Assembly (NCBI RefSeq): GCF_016086655.4 | Contig: NC_052138.2 | Span: forward strand, 33,243,403-33,307,402 | Source: Lepeophtheirus salmonis | Taxonomy: Eukaryota; Arthropoda; Copepoda; Siphonostomatoida; Caligidae | Reading direction: 5' to 3' | Length of the DNA: 64,000 nt | Shown here: positions 22,750-35,145 of the stretch, piece after piece | Layout: every line of letters starts with the position of its first letter | Numbering within the stretch: the stretch's first letter is position 1 | Position numbers and translations under genes: made by a program | The notes under the pieces: model-generated | Databases searched by the model: none | What the model saw: the letters and a program-made list of their open reading frames with translations, nothing else | What the model was told of the DNA's origin: nothing

Positions 22750-25680
22750 TCAAGACCTCAAAAATGGAATTTGTTAATCTATTGAGGGCATACCACAGCC
22801 ATTTTGCAATTTGGTGATGGAACATTTTCTAAAAAGGATACGGTCCTGTAAAATTATGGTTCATTGATCCTCTATTGCAAAGCGTTACTTCGCTGACATA
22901 AAAATACCCATTGTATTTTGTTGTCAGCTGTGGATTATTTAGTTTAACTCTATACTTTATATATGCTTCATAATTTATTGTTTTTGATAAATAGACGAAG
23001 TAATAAAATGATGATATACTTATAGTCCGTTTTCAAAAGGACAGGAATAAAAATTCTGGTATATCTTGTAACATATTAGTAATACAACTTCCTCAAGATC
23101 TATTGTGGGAATAAGAGGTGCTACAACGACAGTAGATAAAAAAAATAAAGCCCTAGGGCGCCCTTTATCCAGTCAAAACATGACAGGAACTCAAATTTTA
23201 AACACTAAGAGGAAGTCAAATTCCTGTTTTTAGTCATAATTATTTTTAAAGTCTTATTGCATCCCTTGCATCTACAGACAAGTCGTCCCGGATATTAAAT
23301 GGTAGCTATTGGTCAGATAGAGTTACATCCATAGGGGTATAGGTAGACAATTGCATACTCAAATTAATCCATCTGTCAATTTACTTTATTAAATGTTTAT
23401 GCTCTTGCAGTCAAGGAGCGACCAGATATCAAACTCACACACATTCACTTCAGGAGTATAATATATCCCCTGAGACAAGCCACCCCATAACTAATGATAT
23501 AATTTAGTCCGTGAAAGAGTGGCAAGGAGGACCATAGGGTCTTAAAATCCCTTCTACGATGAATATTCTATGGGGGCTCCAAAAATTAAAGGGAGCACCA
23601 AATTAGGCAATAAAATTAACAGTCGAAATTTAAAATCAGTCATAAATATTTGTATGTGGGCAAATAATCGAAAGAAGATCTAAAATATATTAGCTTACTA
23701 TAAGTACAAGACTTGAAATTCCACCAACAAAAAGCTAGATCTTATTTAAATAGACTTTACTAAACCTGTATTGTAAGAGCTATTAAAGTTACATATGGCC
23801 TCCTCGTTGAAATTTCTACCAGTTTTCACCTAATTTGAGTCAGTCCAGTTCAAGTTTTTGAGTTCTGTGGAGATTGGAGTTCGTGCTAGGACATAGAGGA
23901 TCAAATTATATCAGGAGCTTGAGAAGGATTTATTTGTGGCAAGTGGGAACATGACCAAGGCCTTTTTTAACAATTTTTGACAGAATGTTTTTTCTTATAA
24001 ATGCTCAATGTAACAATTGATTTTTTTTTATGTAAGAAACTAAAAACTTTTTAAAAAGTATTCAAGTTAGTTTAATTTTTGGAACATGCTAAATTTTAGC
24101 GAATAGCCTTTTTTATAAACGCCAAATTATAGGCAAATGGTTTCTATGATTCTGGCGTTACTGCTAGGACAATATACAAATTTTTGAGTTCGCTGTAGTT
24201 CGAGCTTTTGAGGATTTCCTCATATCTAATGTAGTTGATCCTCCCAATTAATTCATCAACTTTCTATAAATATAAAAGGAGCATCTGTGAGTCATTTTCA
24301 GGAAATTGAGTCAAATTTTTCTTAAGTTAGAGTAACATCAGCATTCAACATTAGTTTTAACTATATGGAATTAATGAATCAGATTTATCTATACGGAAAC
24401 CTGATTGCGTGACACAAACCATCCAATTAAAGAAGTAAAGGTTATTAAATATATTTTTTTTTGTTTTAAATTAAAGGTAAGGCACACATCGTAACAAGAA
24501 TCTGACGGCTCATTAGGTCATGATGATTGTTTTGCAAAATAAATAATAATTAATGAATGATTAAGCACAAAAAAGGAACTTTATTGGCTGAAATCAAGAC
24601 GGATTAAAACTAATGTAGACGAGTTGAATCATATGATTGATAGGTAAAAAAAAATATTCAATATCATTTCAGACATAGGAAACATCACACTTAACATATA
24701 AATTAAAATGTTTTTCAAACCAAAAAAAAAAAAAAATTATAGGTACATATAATAACAATAAAAACATACCTTAAAAAGTTTCTTGTGTTTTTTTTCTTAT
24801 TATTATTTTACATAAAATTCACCTCCTGGCGACAGGAAGATTAAATCTGGATATTTTTATGAGCTATTTCTTCGTTCTCAAAAAAAAAAAAATAATTGCA
24901 CAAAATGTTAACATCTCAATTTGAAGGTAATTTTTTTTAAAGGATATGCTCCAAAAATTATTTTAAAAACCATGAAACGAAGTATAACTTGTTTCAAAAT
25001 AGCTATTTATATGCTACATATTCCTTCCTACAAACATACTTTAATAATGATCACGTTAATAAGTAACTGTCAGACTTTGAAGAACAAGAGAACATGCACC
25101 AGGTGTTAAATGGTCAATATAACAATAATCTTGAACACAAATCAAGAAAAGGAGATTATCTCAGCGTATGCTTTTTTACTTCAACAATACATGCAGTCCA
25201 ATTTTTCATAGACATATTTGAATCAATTTTAGGATTGCTACTAAAATTTTGTGGGATGTGTTAGGGTTTCCAAGAATTTTAACTATAGTTTATGATTTTT
25301 GATTTGAGAGAAGATACTCGTAGTAGACCCGATATTACCATTCCAAAAAATCCAAAAAAAATTATTCTTTCATTATGACGGTCAATTTTAGCTAATTAAA
25401 ATAGAATTTAGGACACACTCAAAGGATTAATAAGAATGATTTGATGATAGATATAGACGATAATTTGTGTAAAAATACATATGTTTTCCACACTTTATTT
25501 TTAGAAAAATAAAAATAATTGCTTAATGAAATATTCATTATTTTGAGTAGTTGAATAATAGACCCCTTTTAATCAGAATGTCTAAATATTCTATAACGGA
25601 TGGATATTAGATGTTGTCAGCGGCCACCTGGAAGGAGGCATAGAAGGCTCTCTTGTGACGGATATTTCAGATGACATTAT
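22750..25680. other. AT-rich non-coding stretch
   Basis: No gene or element supported. Bases 23820-24240 have GAGTTCG/TTTTTGAG words on both sides of an unremarkable spacer. Confidence 0.5.
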
Positions 25681-25685
25681 ATTCT

Positions 25686-25708
25686 CAGGAGCGTCCACAG
25701 GGTTATGT
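25686..25708 (+). other. hAT-like terminal motif
   Basis: CAGGAGCGTCCACAGGGTTA recurs inverted at about 36935-36955 as CAGGGGCGTCCACAGGATTA (reverse complement). The motif looks like an element terminus, but no partner end or target duplication was identified at either place. Confidence 0.35.
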
Positions 25709-26330
25709 AAAAATATATTTCCCAAAAAAAAACGGAAAAAAAAATTGGGGGAAAGAATTTAGAAAATCCATAATCTTTCTCAAAAATTTAATTTTTTACA
25801 AAAAAAATTATTAAAATTAAATTTCAAATATAATTATTTTTGAAAAAAAATATCGCACACATTAAGGTCATATATTATACAGCTCTATATACTATATATG
25901 ACGAGTCACAAATTAAAATATTATATTTGAGTTAACTTAAATCAGGAAAAATATGTTTGTATTCTACCTAGTGAATTAAATAGATCTAAACGGAGGAAAT
26001 ATTATCTTATGATCAAGTGAGAGATTATATTTCAACCGAAAAGAAACAAAACATTTTAATTTTTTTTTTTTTTGTTGTTTGCTGATTTGCCTCTAAGTAT
26101 ATGTATAACGTATATTCACAAAATTTAAAAGCACAACTAATGACATCAACAATGTAGGTATAAAATCGATCTAGACCGATCCAATCCGAATTTTTCTATG
26201 TGATCCATCTTCTTTGAAGAACCAAATAAGTAAAATTAAAGAAAATAAAAGTAATAACTCGTGACGTCATTGAGGGTGTTTTTATCTTTATATAATTGAA
26301 TAAAACATATAACTAAGTAAAAATAATATA

Positions 26331-26736
26331 CGAGGGTGTTCTGAAAAGTTTCCCAACCATAACGTGAAAATGGTAGCACATGTAAATAAAAGCTAGAAAA
26401 AAATTCTGAATTTTTATTTTTCAACATACTGTCCTTGTAGCATTACACACTTTGTCCAGAGAAGTTACAGCCGAGATGGGGTACAGAGATGGGAGAATTC
26501 ATGGGAGAGGCGTGTAGGGTTAAAAGGAGATCATGTTGAAAAATAAACATTCAGATTTTTTTTTCAAACAAAAAAACTCACATTATCTCAATTACTCTTA
26601 CATCACACCTGCGCCTCCAAAGTGACTCATACTTTGGTGAGTAACTGTTAAAAGACGCTAGATAGATATGAACAGCTTTTAATTGCGAGTGTTGTCATCT
26701 TCACGTTGAGGTCTGAGGTTTTTCAGACGACTCTTG
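26331..26736 (-). mobile_element. Mariner-derived short element, family M2, copy 1
   Basis: Flanked by TA (26329-26330 and 26737-26738). The left end CGAGGGTGTTCTGAAAAGTT and the right end, reverse-complemented CAAGAGTCGTCTGAAAAACC, continue into ACGTGAARATG on both sides, giving inverted repeats of about 40 bp. Minus-strand coding remains near 26405-26460 read WTKCVMLQGQYVEK and a stop, the typical mariner C-terminal tail. The rest of the gene is deleted. The 5' non-coding part matches copy 2 at 30559-31025 (AAAAGCT..ATCTATCTAGC and GTTACTCACCA). Confidence 0.8.
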
Positions 26737-26877
26737 TATGTCCCGTATTATATTGCATTATAATGAAAAAATGCCATTTTTTTAAATATGTATTTCACAT
26801 ATCTTAATTGGCTTAATAGGCCAACAAGATTTTAGGAAAAATTCATAGGACTGACAATTAATAAGCAGTCCCAATAC

Positions 26878-26913
26878 TAGACCGAATATATAAAGATAGA
26901 CACAACACTAATT
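26878..26913. repeat. GTC-family terminus
   Basis: Reverse complement begins TAGTGTTGTGTCTATC and runs to TTCGGTCTAGTATTGGG. The matching left end may be the GATCTAGACCGATCC tract near 26168, which would place the M2 copy inside it, but that is not certain. Confidence 0.4.
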
Positions 26914-27554
26914 ATAAGGGTTAACAGATCGAACCCCAGCACTTATAAACAGTTATCTACCTTTACAGACTGTACATATGAGTACGAAATTACTTTCTCA
27001 AGGCTCTACATAAAAAAATATAATACATTTCATTTTAATTTTATTTTTCATGGATAAATAATGACATCAATTACTTAATTCCATGCCTTTAAGATGTCTT
27101 TATATACCTATATAAACATGTAATACCTATCTATTAGAGAATTTGCAGAGGTTATTATTAATTGATTTTTCAGGTTTTTTTGAATTGCTCATTAATTTGT
27201 GTCTCTAACGATTGCTCTGTTTTCACAACCAGTCAGACTCGACTCCTTCATACGAAATATTAAGATTATAATCATGAGTTAAATATATTAATTAAACCAC
27301 TAATCAAAATCCTCAAATAAAATTTAGTTTTGTGTTGACTTGAATCGATCAAATCGAGTCGATAAAGTAGACAAGGGGAAAAATGGAAACAAATTAAATG
27401 TCCAATGTCCATTTATTAATTTCTATTAACTCTTCATTGTGAAAATCCTCTTTTTTAAAAACACGGTTAGGGAATTTGGTTAAAAAGAAAACAAAAAAAA
27501 GTATTTAATTACACGATAAACAATTCACCAATTATAACAACTACTATTAGTTTT

Positions 27555-27850
27555 GAGAGTCGGTCCAGCATCGAATTCTTAAAGTTTTTTATTAGTACAG
27601 TTTTTTGGTCCAGACCAAAAACCGATATATTTCGGTCTCACTGTATAAACCTATATTTTTTGGACCGATCTAAATCGAATTTCTCAGTGAGATCGGCTTA
27701 GAACAAACTCATTTGGTCCAACCAATCTCATAACAGTATCTTTTATGTTAGATACAATAGCTGAAATGAGGTAGTTATTAATTATTTCCTTTCACCTGTT
27801 CGGCATAACCTCTTTCAAAGAGGTCATTTACCTGAAGTTAAAACTAAGAT
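27555..27850. repeat. GTC-family repeat, internal part
   Basis: Dense GGTC/GACC words: GAGTCGGTCCAGC, TTTGGTCCAGACCAAAAACC, TTTCGGTCTCACTG, GGACCGATCTAAATCG, TTTGGTCC. It continues into the CTCTTTCAAAGAG block shared with 6210-6270. Termini are not clear. Confidence 0.5.
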
Positions 27851-27899
27851 GTGCGTAGCCAGGGAGTTTAATACGCGTCATAGGACCGATCGAACATTA

Positions 27900-30550
27900 G
27901 GTTTAGGGATATTAATAATCAAGCCGACTAAATAAATGAATATTAAATGGACTCAGGCTTTTTCGAATATGAAAATTAACTCACCATTGAAGGAGTCGAC
28001 ACATCAAAAAAATATATATATATATCAAATAAATACTAATCTTTAACATAGTTCCGTAAAGGGATGATTGGATAAAATTGGTTTAAAATCATTATGAGAT
28101 TCAAAGAGTTAAAGACAGCCTTGAAGAAAAATTCGGAATATATGTACTTTATACATATATAGATAGATAGAAACCTTCCTAGTAATTAATTATTATTGTT
28201 ATTTATTTTAATTGCTTTGAATTCCAATCTTTTATCTTTTGTATTTATATACAATATACAAATAGATATCTCTTTTTTTTTAATTAAGAATTTTCATATA
28301 ACTAATGAGCTATCGATAATATCATATATCTTACTACTCTACTTTTAACTTGGATCGAATTTATGGACATATTATTATCATATAAACCAATTAATTGAAT
28401 GTGTTTTTTCATTGTTTGTTTTCCCTTTCAATTAAAAAGGATACATGGGAACATGTCACAACTGCACAAACTTGGATAATGAACGTAAAATGAGCGCCGG
28501 TCATGCTTTCCGTTCATTTTTGAGAGCCTGAGCTGGAAAATATTGAACTGTTAACAGAGTAAAAGCTTTAACAATTATTTTTTCTAGAATCCTTAAAAGA
28601 TACTCTTGTGCCCAAACAGTAGGAGGGATAAAATAGAATTTGATTTTAACCCTCCCCTCCCTATTATTATTGATTTTATCACATCTATACCTTTATTGTG
28701 GTCAACACAACCTCTCATACCAGAAGAAAGAGGGGAAGAAACAGAAGACAAGTTTTTATTTAGCCCATTGGATCATTTTATCCCAACTATGAAACTATTA
28801 TTCAATAATTGTTGAAAAGTGTTCAGAGCTTAACAAGGCCTAATTATAATTTATCCAATCAACGTTTAAAACCCGAAATTTTACCCTATACATGTTTACC
28901 TCTGGTAGTATTTGCCTTATACATTTTCGCCTCTAATAATATTGTCTCTTAGAGATTTAACCATATGAGATTTTATGAAAATGAGGAAATTGAATTTTAA
29001 GCTATTTTTTTTTAATGCAAAACATCTTTTAAACACTCTAAAATATATATATATATATGGCCAAACATAACTTTAAAATTCAAACATATTTTTTTACAAC
29101 AAAAGATGGAATGAAAAAGCCACCCTAAAAATAGGATACCGTTGTACACGCTAAAATAAAAAAATTTAAAGAAACATACATTTTATGTTACGTTGTTTTT
29201 TTATATGACCTTAAAACTGTACTTTTTAACCTTAAAATGGCATGTAACTATTGCTTTAAGCATAAAAGACATTCGCGAGTTTGGTTTTATTACTTTGAAA
29301 ATAGATTTAAAAAATATGCATTCATGGGTACAAAGTAATTTTCGGAGAGGGGGGGGGCTGGAAATTAAAAATTATGTTTTCTTGAATGCATGAATGATGT
29401 TCTTGCGCCAAAATCTCCAAGAGGCAAAATTATGAAGGGCGAAAAATTATGCCACGAATTACCTAATACTTTTCAAATCCCTAATTAGGTGAAAAGAACC
29501 AAAAACATCGACAGCTGACAACAAAACAAGCTGAATATTTTTGTGTTATTAGTGAAGTAACAGAGTGTATTAAGATGAATTCAGTGAAGAGAATAAAAAA
29601 TTGGATACGTCAAATGATTAAGAGACGCCATCAGTGATTCTTCAGTATATTGGACATCTTGCGTAGAGCCAACTACATTTTGACAAAAAATGAACACGTG
29701 GTTAGTGTTCTGTTTTTATATAACTGAACGATTAAAGGGAGAAAAAATGAACAAACAAGTGCCTTTACAGAAAAGTTTCAAAAATGAAGAGACTAGCGGA
29801 GAAAGCGTGAACAGATCCAAGTCTTTATATGCACAATGCACATATTATGTACTTATATTAATGCAGGCACAAAACAAAGGATCTTAGGAGGGGAAGAATG
29901 GATATAAACGTTTTAAAAACAAAAAAAAACATATTGTTTCTGTCAACCCCCTAGTGATCCAAGAATATAATACAATATGTACATTTATATTTTTTGTTTT
30001 GAAAGGAACATGAGGAAGAAATAGAGATCTTTGACGATGCTAAAGTCAAAAGATAGAATCATTATTTAAATAACAAAAAAAATTGAGATGTTACATACAT
30101 TGTAAATATATTTGAGGAGTATTTACGTAAATTGTTTTAATTGGAGAAAGAATTTCAATTCTGTTTATACTATACTTTGATAAAATTGCAAAAAAATACT
30201 TAATGACAAAGAAATGCTAATGGAAAAAAATACCTTTATTGTCATTAATACATGTCAAAAATATCAGAATTTCCAAATAAATGCTCAATGTTCATTTATA
30301 ATTAATAAATATGTTTATAAATGTCCAGGTATAAACTCTATGGTATTTGTGAGTAGTGATGTGATCGAATCACAAACTCTCTACCCATTTAAAAATTTGT
30401 TACAGACATTTATGGAAAAACATGAATTCTATTAGCTTTAGAACAGCTTTTATCAAAGTGAGTGTTGCAGCAGACTGATTTGCCCCTTGACCGTGTCAGG
30501 GACAAAGATTAAAAAATAGTATCTTGACATCTATTTTAAATCTGACATTT
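27900..30550. other. AT-rich non-coding stretch
   Basis: No gene supported. Frames at 28606-28815, 29193-29393, 29690-29887 and 30214-30435 lack protein-like composition or motifs. Confidence 0.5.
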
Positions 30551-30558
30551 CCTATAAT

Positions 30559-31025
30559 CGAGAGTGTTCTGGAAAGTTTCCGACCTCAACCTGAAGATGG
30601 CATCACTCGTAAATAAAAGCTAGTCAAATCTATCTAGCATCTGTTGACTGTTACTCACCAGAGTTTCAGCCATTTTGTACGTGCAATTGTTACGTAACAG
30701 TCGTTTTATTGAGTTGATGTGAGTGAGTGTTTTAGTAAAAATGGACAAAATCAAGTATTGAGCTGTCATTAAATATTTGTTTGTGAAAGTGTAACCTTTA
30801 AATAGATTCAAACAATTGCAGACATAAAAAAGCCTGTTGGGTTAAAATTTGACGCATCTAAGTATATCCAACTTGGAGTAATTGAGCCAAAAAAAAAAAG
30901 TGTTTAGTAAACATTTTTTTGCAGAGAAAAACGTCAAGTACTACTTGGACTATGTTGAAAAATTAAGGATTCAGAAAAAATGTATTGTATCTTTGGTAGG
31001 TCAGAAATTTTTCATACTGCCCTTG
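30559..31025 (+). mobile_element. Mariner-derived short element, family M2, copy 2
   Basis: The left end CGAGAGTGTTCTGGAAAGTT and the right end, reverse-complemented CAAGGGCAGTATGAAAAATT, then TTCYGACC, match copy 1. The right flank is TA; the left flank is now AT. At about 30740 an ATG opens MDKIKY, a stop, AVIKYLFVK, the start of a mariner transposase. Near 30925-31000 the frame AEKNVKYYLDYVEK and QKKCIV recalls the C-terminal end. The catalytic middle is missing. Orientation is opposite to copy 1. Confidence 0.8.
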
Positions 31026-31366
31026 TATATATATATATATATCATACATATTTGAATGGATAAATATTTTTTGTTTATATAAGAATGGATAAAATTTAAA
31101 TTCATTTAGAATAATAAATAAATAAAATTATTCGTAAAAATCTGTCTCAAGTACCCAATATCATTAATGTGTTATGTGAATAGCTTACAAAGAGCAAGAA
31201 ACCACCAACAGCATCATGAATCTTTTATTCAAAAAGAAAGGCCCCACAAGAATAGGACATGATTGACAGTTAAATGAACCTTTCTTCCACCAGTTCTGAG
31301 TTTGCAAAATAGGTCACAAGAGTAGATACTAGTAAGGCTAAAAGTAAGACATGTTACGACAGTTAC

Positions 31367-31462
31367 CTCAAATTTCCTTTCTTCAGTACTGTGGATGCAG
31401 CATGCCCTCTCCCTTAGTTGGAGAAACACGCAGCATGAAATTGTCAAAGCAAACTTAAACAT
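31367..31462 (-). CDS. Possible signal-peptide first exon (speculative)
   Basis: Minus-strand ATG at 31462 opens MFKFALTISCCVFLQLRERA, a short basic start followed by a hydrophobic core, as in a secretion signal. After 32 codons the sequence reads GAG then GTAACT, a plausible splice donor at 31366. The frame stays open beyond the donor and also upstream of this ATG, so the exon edges rest only on these two weak signals. No partner exon was found. Confidence 0.2.
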
Positions 31463-31529
31463 GTTAAGTTTTTCCGTACGTATTATGCTCTGTCCATTAC
31501 TGTCTCGTCTAAAGTAACATGACATTTCT

Positions 31530-32195
31530 ATTTAGTATATGCAGAGTCATTCATCTATTTTAAACTGAAGTATAACTAAATGATGACCACATGATTTATT
31601 TTTGTTTAATTAATCCATCTAATATGACATGCAGCCACACTTTTAAAGCATACCCTTAATTGGACAGATCTTATAAATGCCCTAAGAAATTATTTTAAAA
31701 TCAAACCCCCTTACTGAAAGCTTGAAAACAATTATTTACATCTCCAATCCTTCGAGCACACAAACAAAATGAAAAGGAATTATTGACCACAATAAGAATA
31801 TAATAATAATTGAAAAAAGTTAAGAATTTTGAGTAGAAATGAGTATCTTTCCCCGTTTTTTTTTTTCATTAAGTAACTTATGTTCTTAAAGGAATTTGAC
31901 CTCCTGGTTTGGGGGTTTCTCCATCAAAATGAAAAAGTGCCCTAATGTTTGTTTTTTTTGTTTCTTTTTTTTTTTTGTCTTTTCGAAGTACTATTTATGT
32001 TTATATACATAAATATATGTAGGTATGTAGATATTCCCTACTTAATGGCCTGGAACTCAAGTCAAAAGGGGAAAAAAAATAATACATTATTTTCATTTAA
32101 TGGAAAATCATGAATTTTCCTTCATTTTCTTTGCAATGAATAATACTTGGTGTCCATAATATTCTAGGGAAGAATACTAATGCGAGAATGCTTTC
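31530..32195. other. AT-rich non-coding stretch
   Basis: Poly-T runs at about 31857 and 31950-31975. No gene or element supported. Confidence 0.5.
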
Positions 32196-32200
32196 ATGTA

Positions 32201-32832
32201 CAGGGTGCAACCTCCATTTAACAGCCAAGACGATTTTTTTATTGATTTTCTCCTTAACTAATTATCCAATTTTAATAAAAACCAATGGCAAATGAAAGGT
32301 AAAATTAAAAAAAAAAGTTATTATTTAATATAATCGCCTTTGGTGTCAATAAAGGCCTCAACTTGAACTTGATAATAGTCTCCGTTGGCAGATTCAAAAA
32401 TTCATCACAGATCCCAGACATCAACTCAGATTTTGTATTGCATGTGAGTCGCTCAACTGCATTCTACACAAAGTAGTCCATAGAATTGAGGACCAGTGGG
32501 CTTGGAGGTCAAACACTGGAACAAACAAAGTAAAAAAAAAAATCTGACGATCAGGCCAAGGTTTTTTTTTTCTTGTTGAAGTTTGAGATAGATCAGTGTC
32601 TTACTGTTAGCCTCAGACTCTTCCAATTTCTTCCTAACTCTCAATCCAAAGGACCTGTCCCGGTTTGAGAAGTTTTCAATCTCAACATTGTCTCATCTTG
32701 TGCGGATTGCAACAAGGATACGATTATGGAAAAATGACTTCTTGGATCAATACCTTTTTTTTTAACTCACACCTGCTATGTGCAGTTGTTGCAGGCCTTC
32801 AATTTTCGTTGTTTAAGAACGGCCACATGCCG
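32201..32832 (-). mobile_element. Internally deleted mariner-like element, family M3, copy A
   Basis: Flanked by TA (32199-32200, 32833-32834). Left end CAGGGTGCAACCTCCATTTA pairs with the right end. The minus strand carries, from high to low coordinates, an N-terminal piece (RILVAIRT, then DNVEIENF, RVRKKLEESEANSKT) and then a jump, after A-rich filler, to the start of the third catalytic block (CLTSKPTGPQF). The region between them, with two catalytic acids, is gone. It matches copy B at 46068-46701 in length (632 versus 634 bp), layout and both ends. Stops and shifts show decay. Confidence 0.85.
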
Positions 32833-32921
32833 TATGTACCAAAATATGAGATCAAATATTTTCGACAAATAATTTACAATACTGGGAGGTCCAAATAAAT
32901 TGAAAAAGTCTTTTAAGGTTT

Positions 32922-33098
32922 TTACGAACGAACTAGATGCGGAAACAGTTTTGTCATGGTACGGGCAATGCACTTCTTAAGATTCTCCATAGACGAAAGA
33001 TACTTGCTACAGTCCTCAATCTCGACACTCTCCCAGAGATAGAAATCACATGGTTTCAGATTAGGGTTGTTTGTAGGCCAAAGATCCGGGCTCTAGAA
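32922..33098 (-). pseudogene. Tc1/mariner-like transposase C-terminal fragment
   Basis: A continuous minus-strand frame reads PDLWPTNNPNLKPCDFYLWE, followed by a C-terminal region with ENLKKCIARTMTKLFPHLVR and a stop TAA at 32922-32924. It matches the W-P-x-(S/N)-P-D-L-N-P-x-D-(F/Y)-x-x-W block, but the D before L is replaced by N (NPNLKP), so the third catalytic acid is lost. It lies 90 bp from the M3 copy A terminus and belongs to a different, unnamed mariner lineage. No start or N-terminal part is visible. Confidence 0.8.
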
Positions 33099-33419
33099 GT
33101 GAGGAAATATTGTGTGGTCAAGAGATCCTGTACTTTTTGGCCTAGTGGGCCGGTGAACGTTCTTGTTGGAACGTATAATTTCTCCTTGGGCTACTCCATC
33201 TATCCAGGGAATGTAAATTAATAGTGCAAAACCAGAACCAGTACAATGACAATGCTGGATCTGCACAAGGTTGCCCGAGCTAGTCAGAGCTTCCGCGCTG
33301 TTTTGCCAAGGTTATCAAAAAAGTAGGATTTCATTATGAATAATTGAATTTCAATAAATATAGCTTTTTTAATATGGATCTACCCCATGTAGTTTCTTCG
33401 TTATAAGCCTTTAAACATT

Positions 33420-33760
33420 TTTCCAATTTAAACACCCCGAGGATGGTGCGGGCTTGGACCCCTGACTTTCGACTCGAATTGAACTTGGGTCCATACTTTG
33501 AAAATTTGCGACTCGACTTGATCATCCAATAGAAGACAATACGTGCCTTGACATAGACTTGATAACTAAGACTTATGACTTGACTTGACCTCGATAGCTT
33601 CATAGTTTATAATAAACTCAAGAAAAACATTAACATTATGTATCCTATTTTTTACTCAAGGACTTGAAATGAAGTCAAAATAAATATAAGGACATTATAT
33701 AAATATTCAAGAGTTTGAAAATGACTTGGAATTGAAGTCATAAGGACTTTTTCCCACCTC
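33420..33760. repeat. Degenerate ACTTGA/TCAAGTC-rich tract
   Basis: Repeated TGACTTGACTTGACC, GACTCG, GACTTGA and AAGTCATAAGGACT words. The 89-codon minus frame at 33334-33603 runs through it and is a by-product of the repeat. Confidence 0.55.
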
Positions 33761-34299
33761 TGTTATTAGCCCATTCATATCAGCTTTACTGTGATACGAC
33801 ATTTTTTTTTAACCTTGTTATAAAGTTCATAAATTGACAAAGAGGATAATAGATTGTTAATGTTAGTTCAAGCAATGACATTTATAGTATCGATCCATAA
33901 AAATTGTACGATACACAACGGAGCCAATTACATGAACTTTACTGGGTATTGATGTACTTATGACAAGCAGTGATGGCCTGGCTCTACATTGAAAGAAAAT
34001 ATATTTCGACATTTTTCTTCTTTTTTAAATTGATTTTTTTCGTGAAAATAATTTTTATCTAATTTTTTATTTATCTTTTTTGAGTGTATAAATTTAGCCA
34101 TTTGCTGTCCTGCTCAAATATTTGCCTTATTGGGGCAACCGCCCCCTTGCACCAATTGCTTGAATGTTAATAATGATAAGTGTTGCAAAATGATTTTTAT
34201 TAACCTTTAATATATCAGATGGAATTGCAATGATTAATCATATGTAAGCCTTATAGCCTTACTCCGTCTAAATTGTCTTAGAAGTCCAAATATATAACG

Positions 34300-34380
34300 T
34301 GCAACAGTGATTCGAACTTGTGCATATGAAATTGAACAGAATCATTTCTACCGAGCGAGTTGTCCGCTGAGTTACTTATC
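34300..34380 (-). repeat. tRNA-like sequence with pol III boxes
   Basis: On the minus strand an A-box-like TAACTCAGCGG (34364-34374) is followed, 57 bases on, by an exact B-box GTTCGAATC (34309-34317). The spacing fits tRNA or tRNA-derived SINE promoters. The cloverleaf is degraded: the T-stem does not pair and no acceptor stem closes. A SINE head or tRNA pseudogene is more likely than a working tRNA. Confidence 0.5.
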
Positions 34381-34389
34381 TGAAATAAA

Positions 34390-35140
34390 ATGATTAAATT
34401 TATGTTAAATGTTCGATACATTAATCTTCAGCATTTCTGTTGAAAATTACTACGCAAATCATAAGTGTTTAAGTGCCCTCAATTCTATAGAATATTAAAT
34501 AACTAGATAGATAATAAATAATATTATAACACAATTATAAAGATAGCATCAAAAATTGTTTGTAATTAAAATGTCTGTTGTTAATTAGATGTTATGAGCT
34601 GTATGTAGAAATTGTAGCTATATACAATTGGCTTGTGCAAGTTACAACAAGTACAAAATCCAAATTTGATTTTTTTTTATGATGTTGGTATGCATGTCTC
34701 CAACTTTTGTATTGTTAATTTGTTTATGATGCAAATGTTTCACGTCTATTATTAAAAACGGAAAGAAAAATCAATTTAGTAGAAAACGCTTTAAATACAT
34801 TAATATTAACTACTTTAGAATAATACAGAAAGTTTTAATAGAATTTCTCTTAAATGGATATTGTTTTCCATTTTTTTTCTACAGTAGAAAATTAAAGAAC
34901 ACATTAAAGGACGTCTAACCTTTCATTTTTTTCTTTCGAAACCAAACTAGCAATTCAAAATAGCTAATATTATCAACAATTGTTATGGACATGAGTACCA
35001 ACATAATAAAAAAGAAAATGTGAGAATCGAATGAGAATTGAGTTCGGAATGAGAAAGTAACGGTTTTTTTTATCAGACCTCGTACAGTAAAATCCAGAAA
35101 AATGAAATCCATTTTTTTAATTATTTTTTTCTGAAAAAAC
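34390..35140. other. AT-rich non-coding stretch
   Basis: No gene supported. A possible mariner terminus TACGAGGTCTGATAA occurs on the minus strand near 35085, but no partner end was found. Confidence 0.45.
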
Positions 35141-35145
35141 AAAAC

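Noticed and set aside
31229..31525. 98-codon minus-strand frame taken as one complete gene
   Set aside because: Beyond codon 53 the sequence is Cys/Thr/Phe-rich with no motif; only the short signal-like exon reading was kept, at low confidence.
34300..34380. Functional tRNA gene on the minus strand
   Set aside because: A and B boxes are present, but the T-stem and acceptor stem do not pair, so it is called tRNA-like only.
35070..35095. Mariner terminus TACGAGGTCTGATAA on the minus strand
   Set aside because: No partner terminus at a sensible distance, so no element was called from it.
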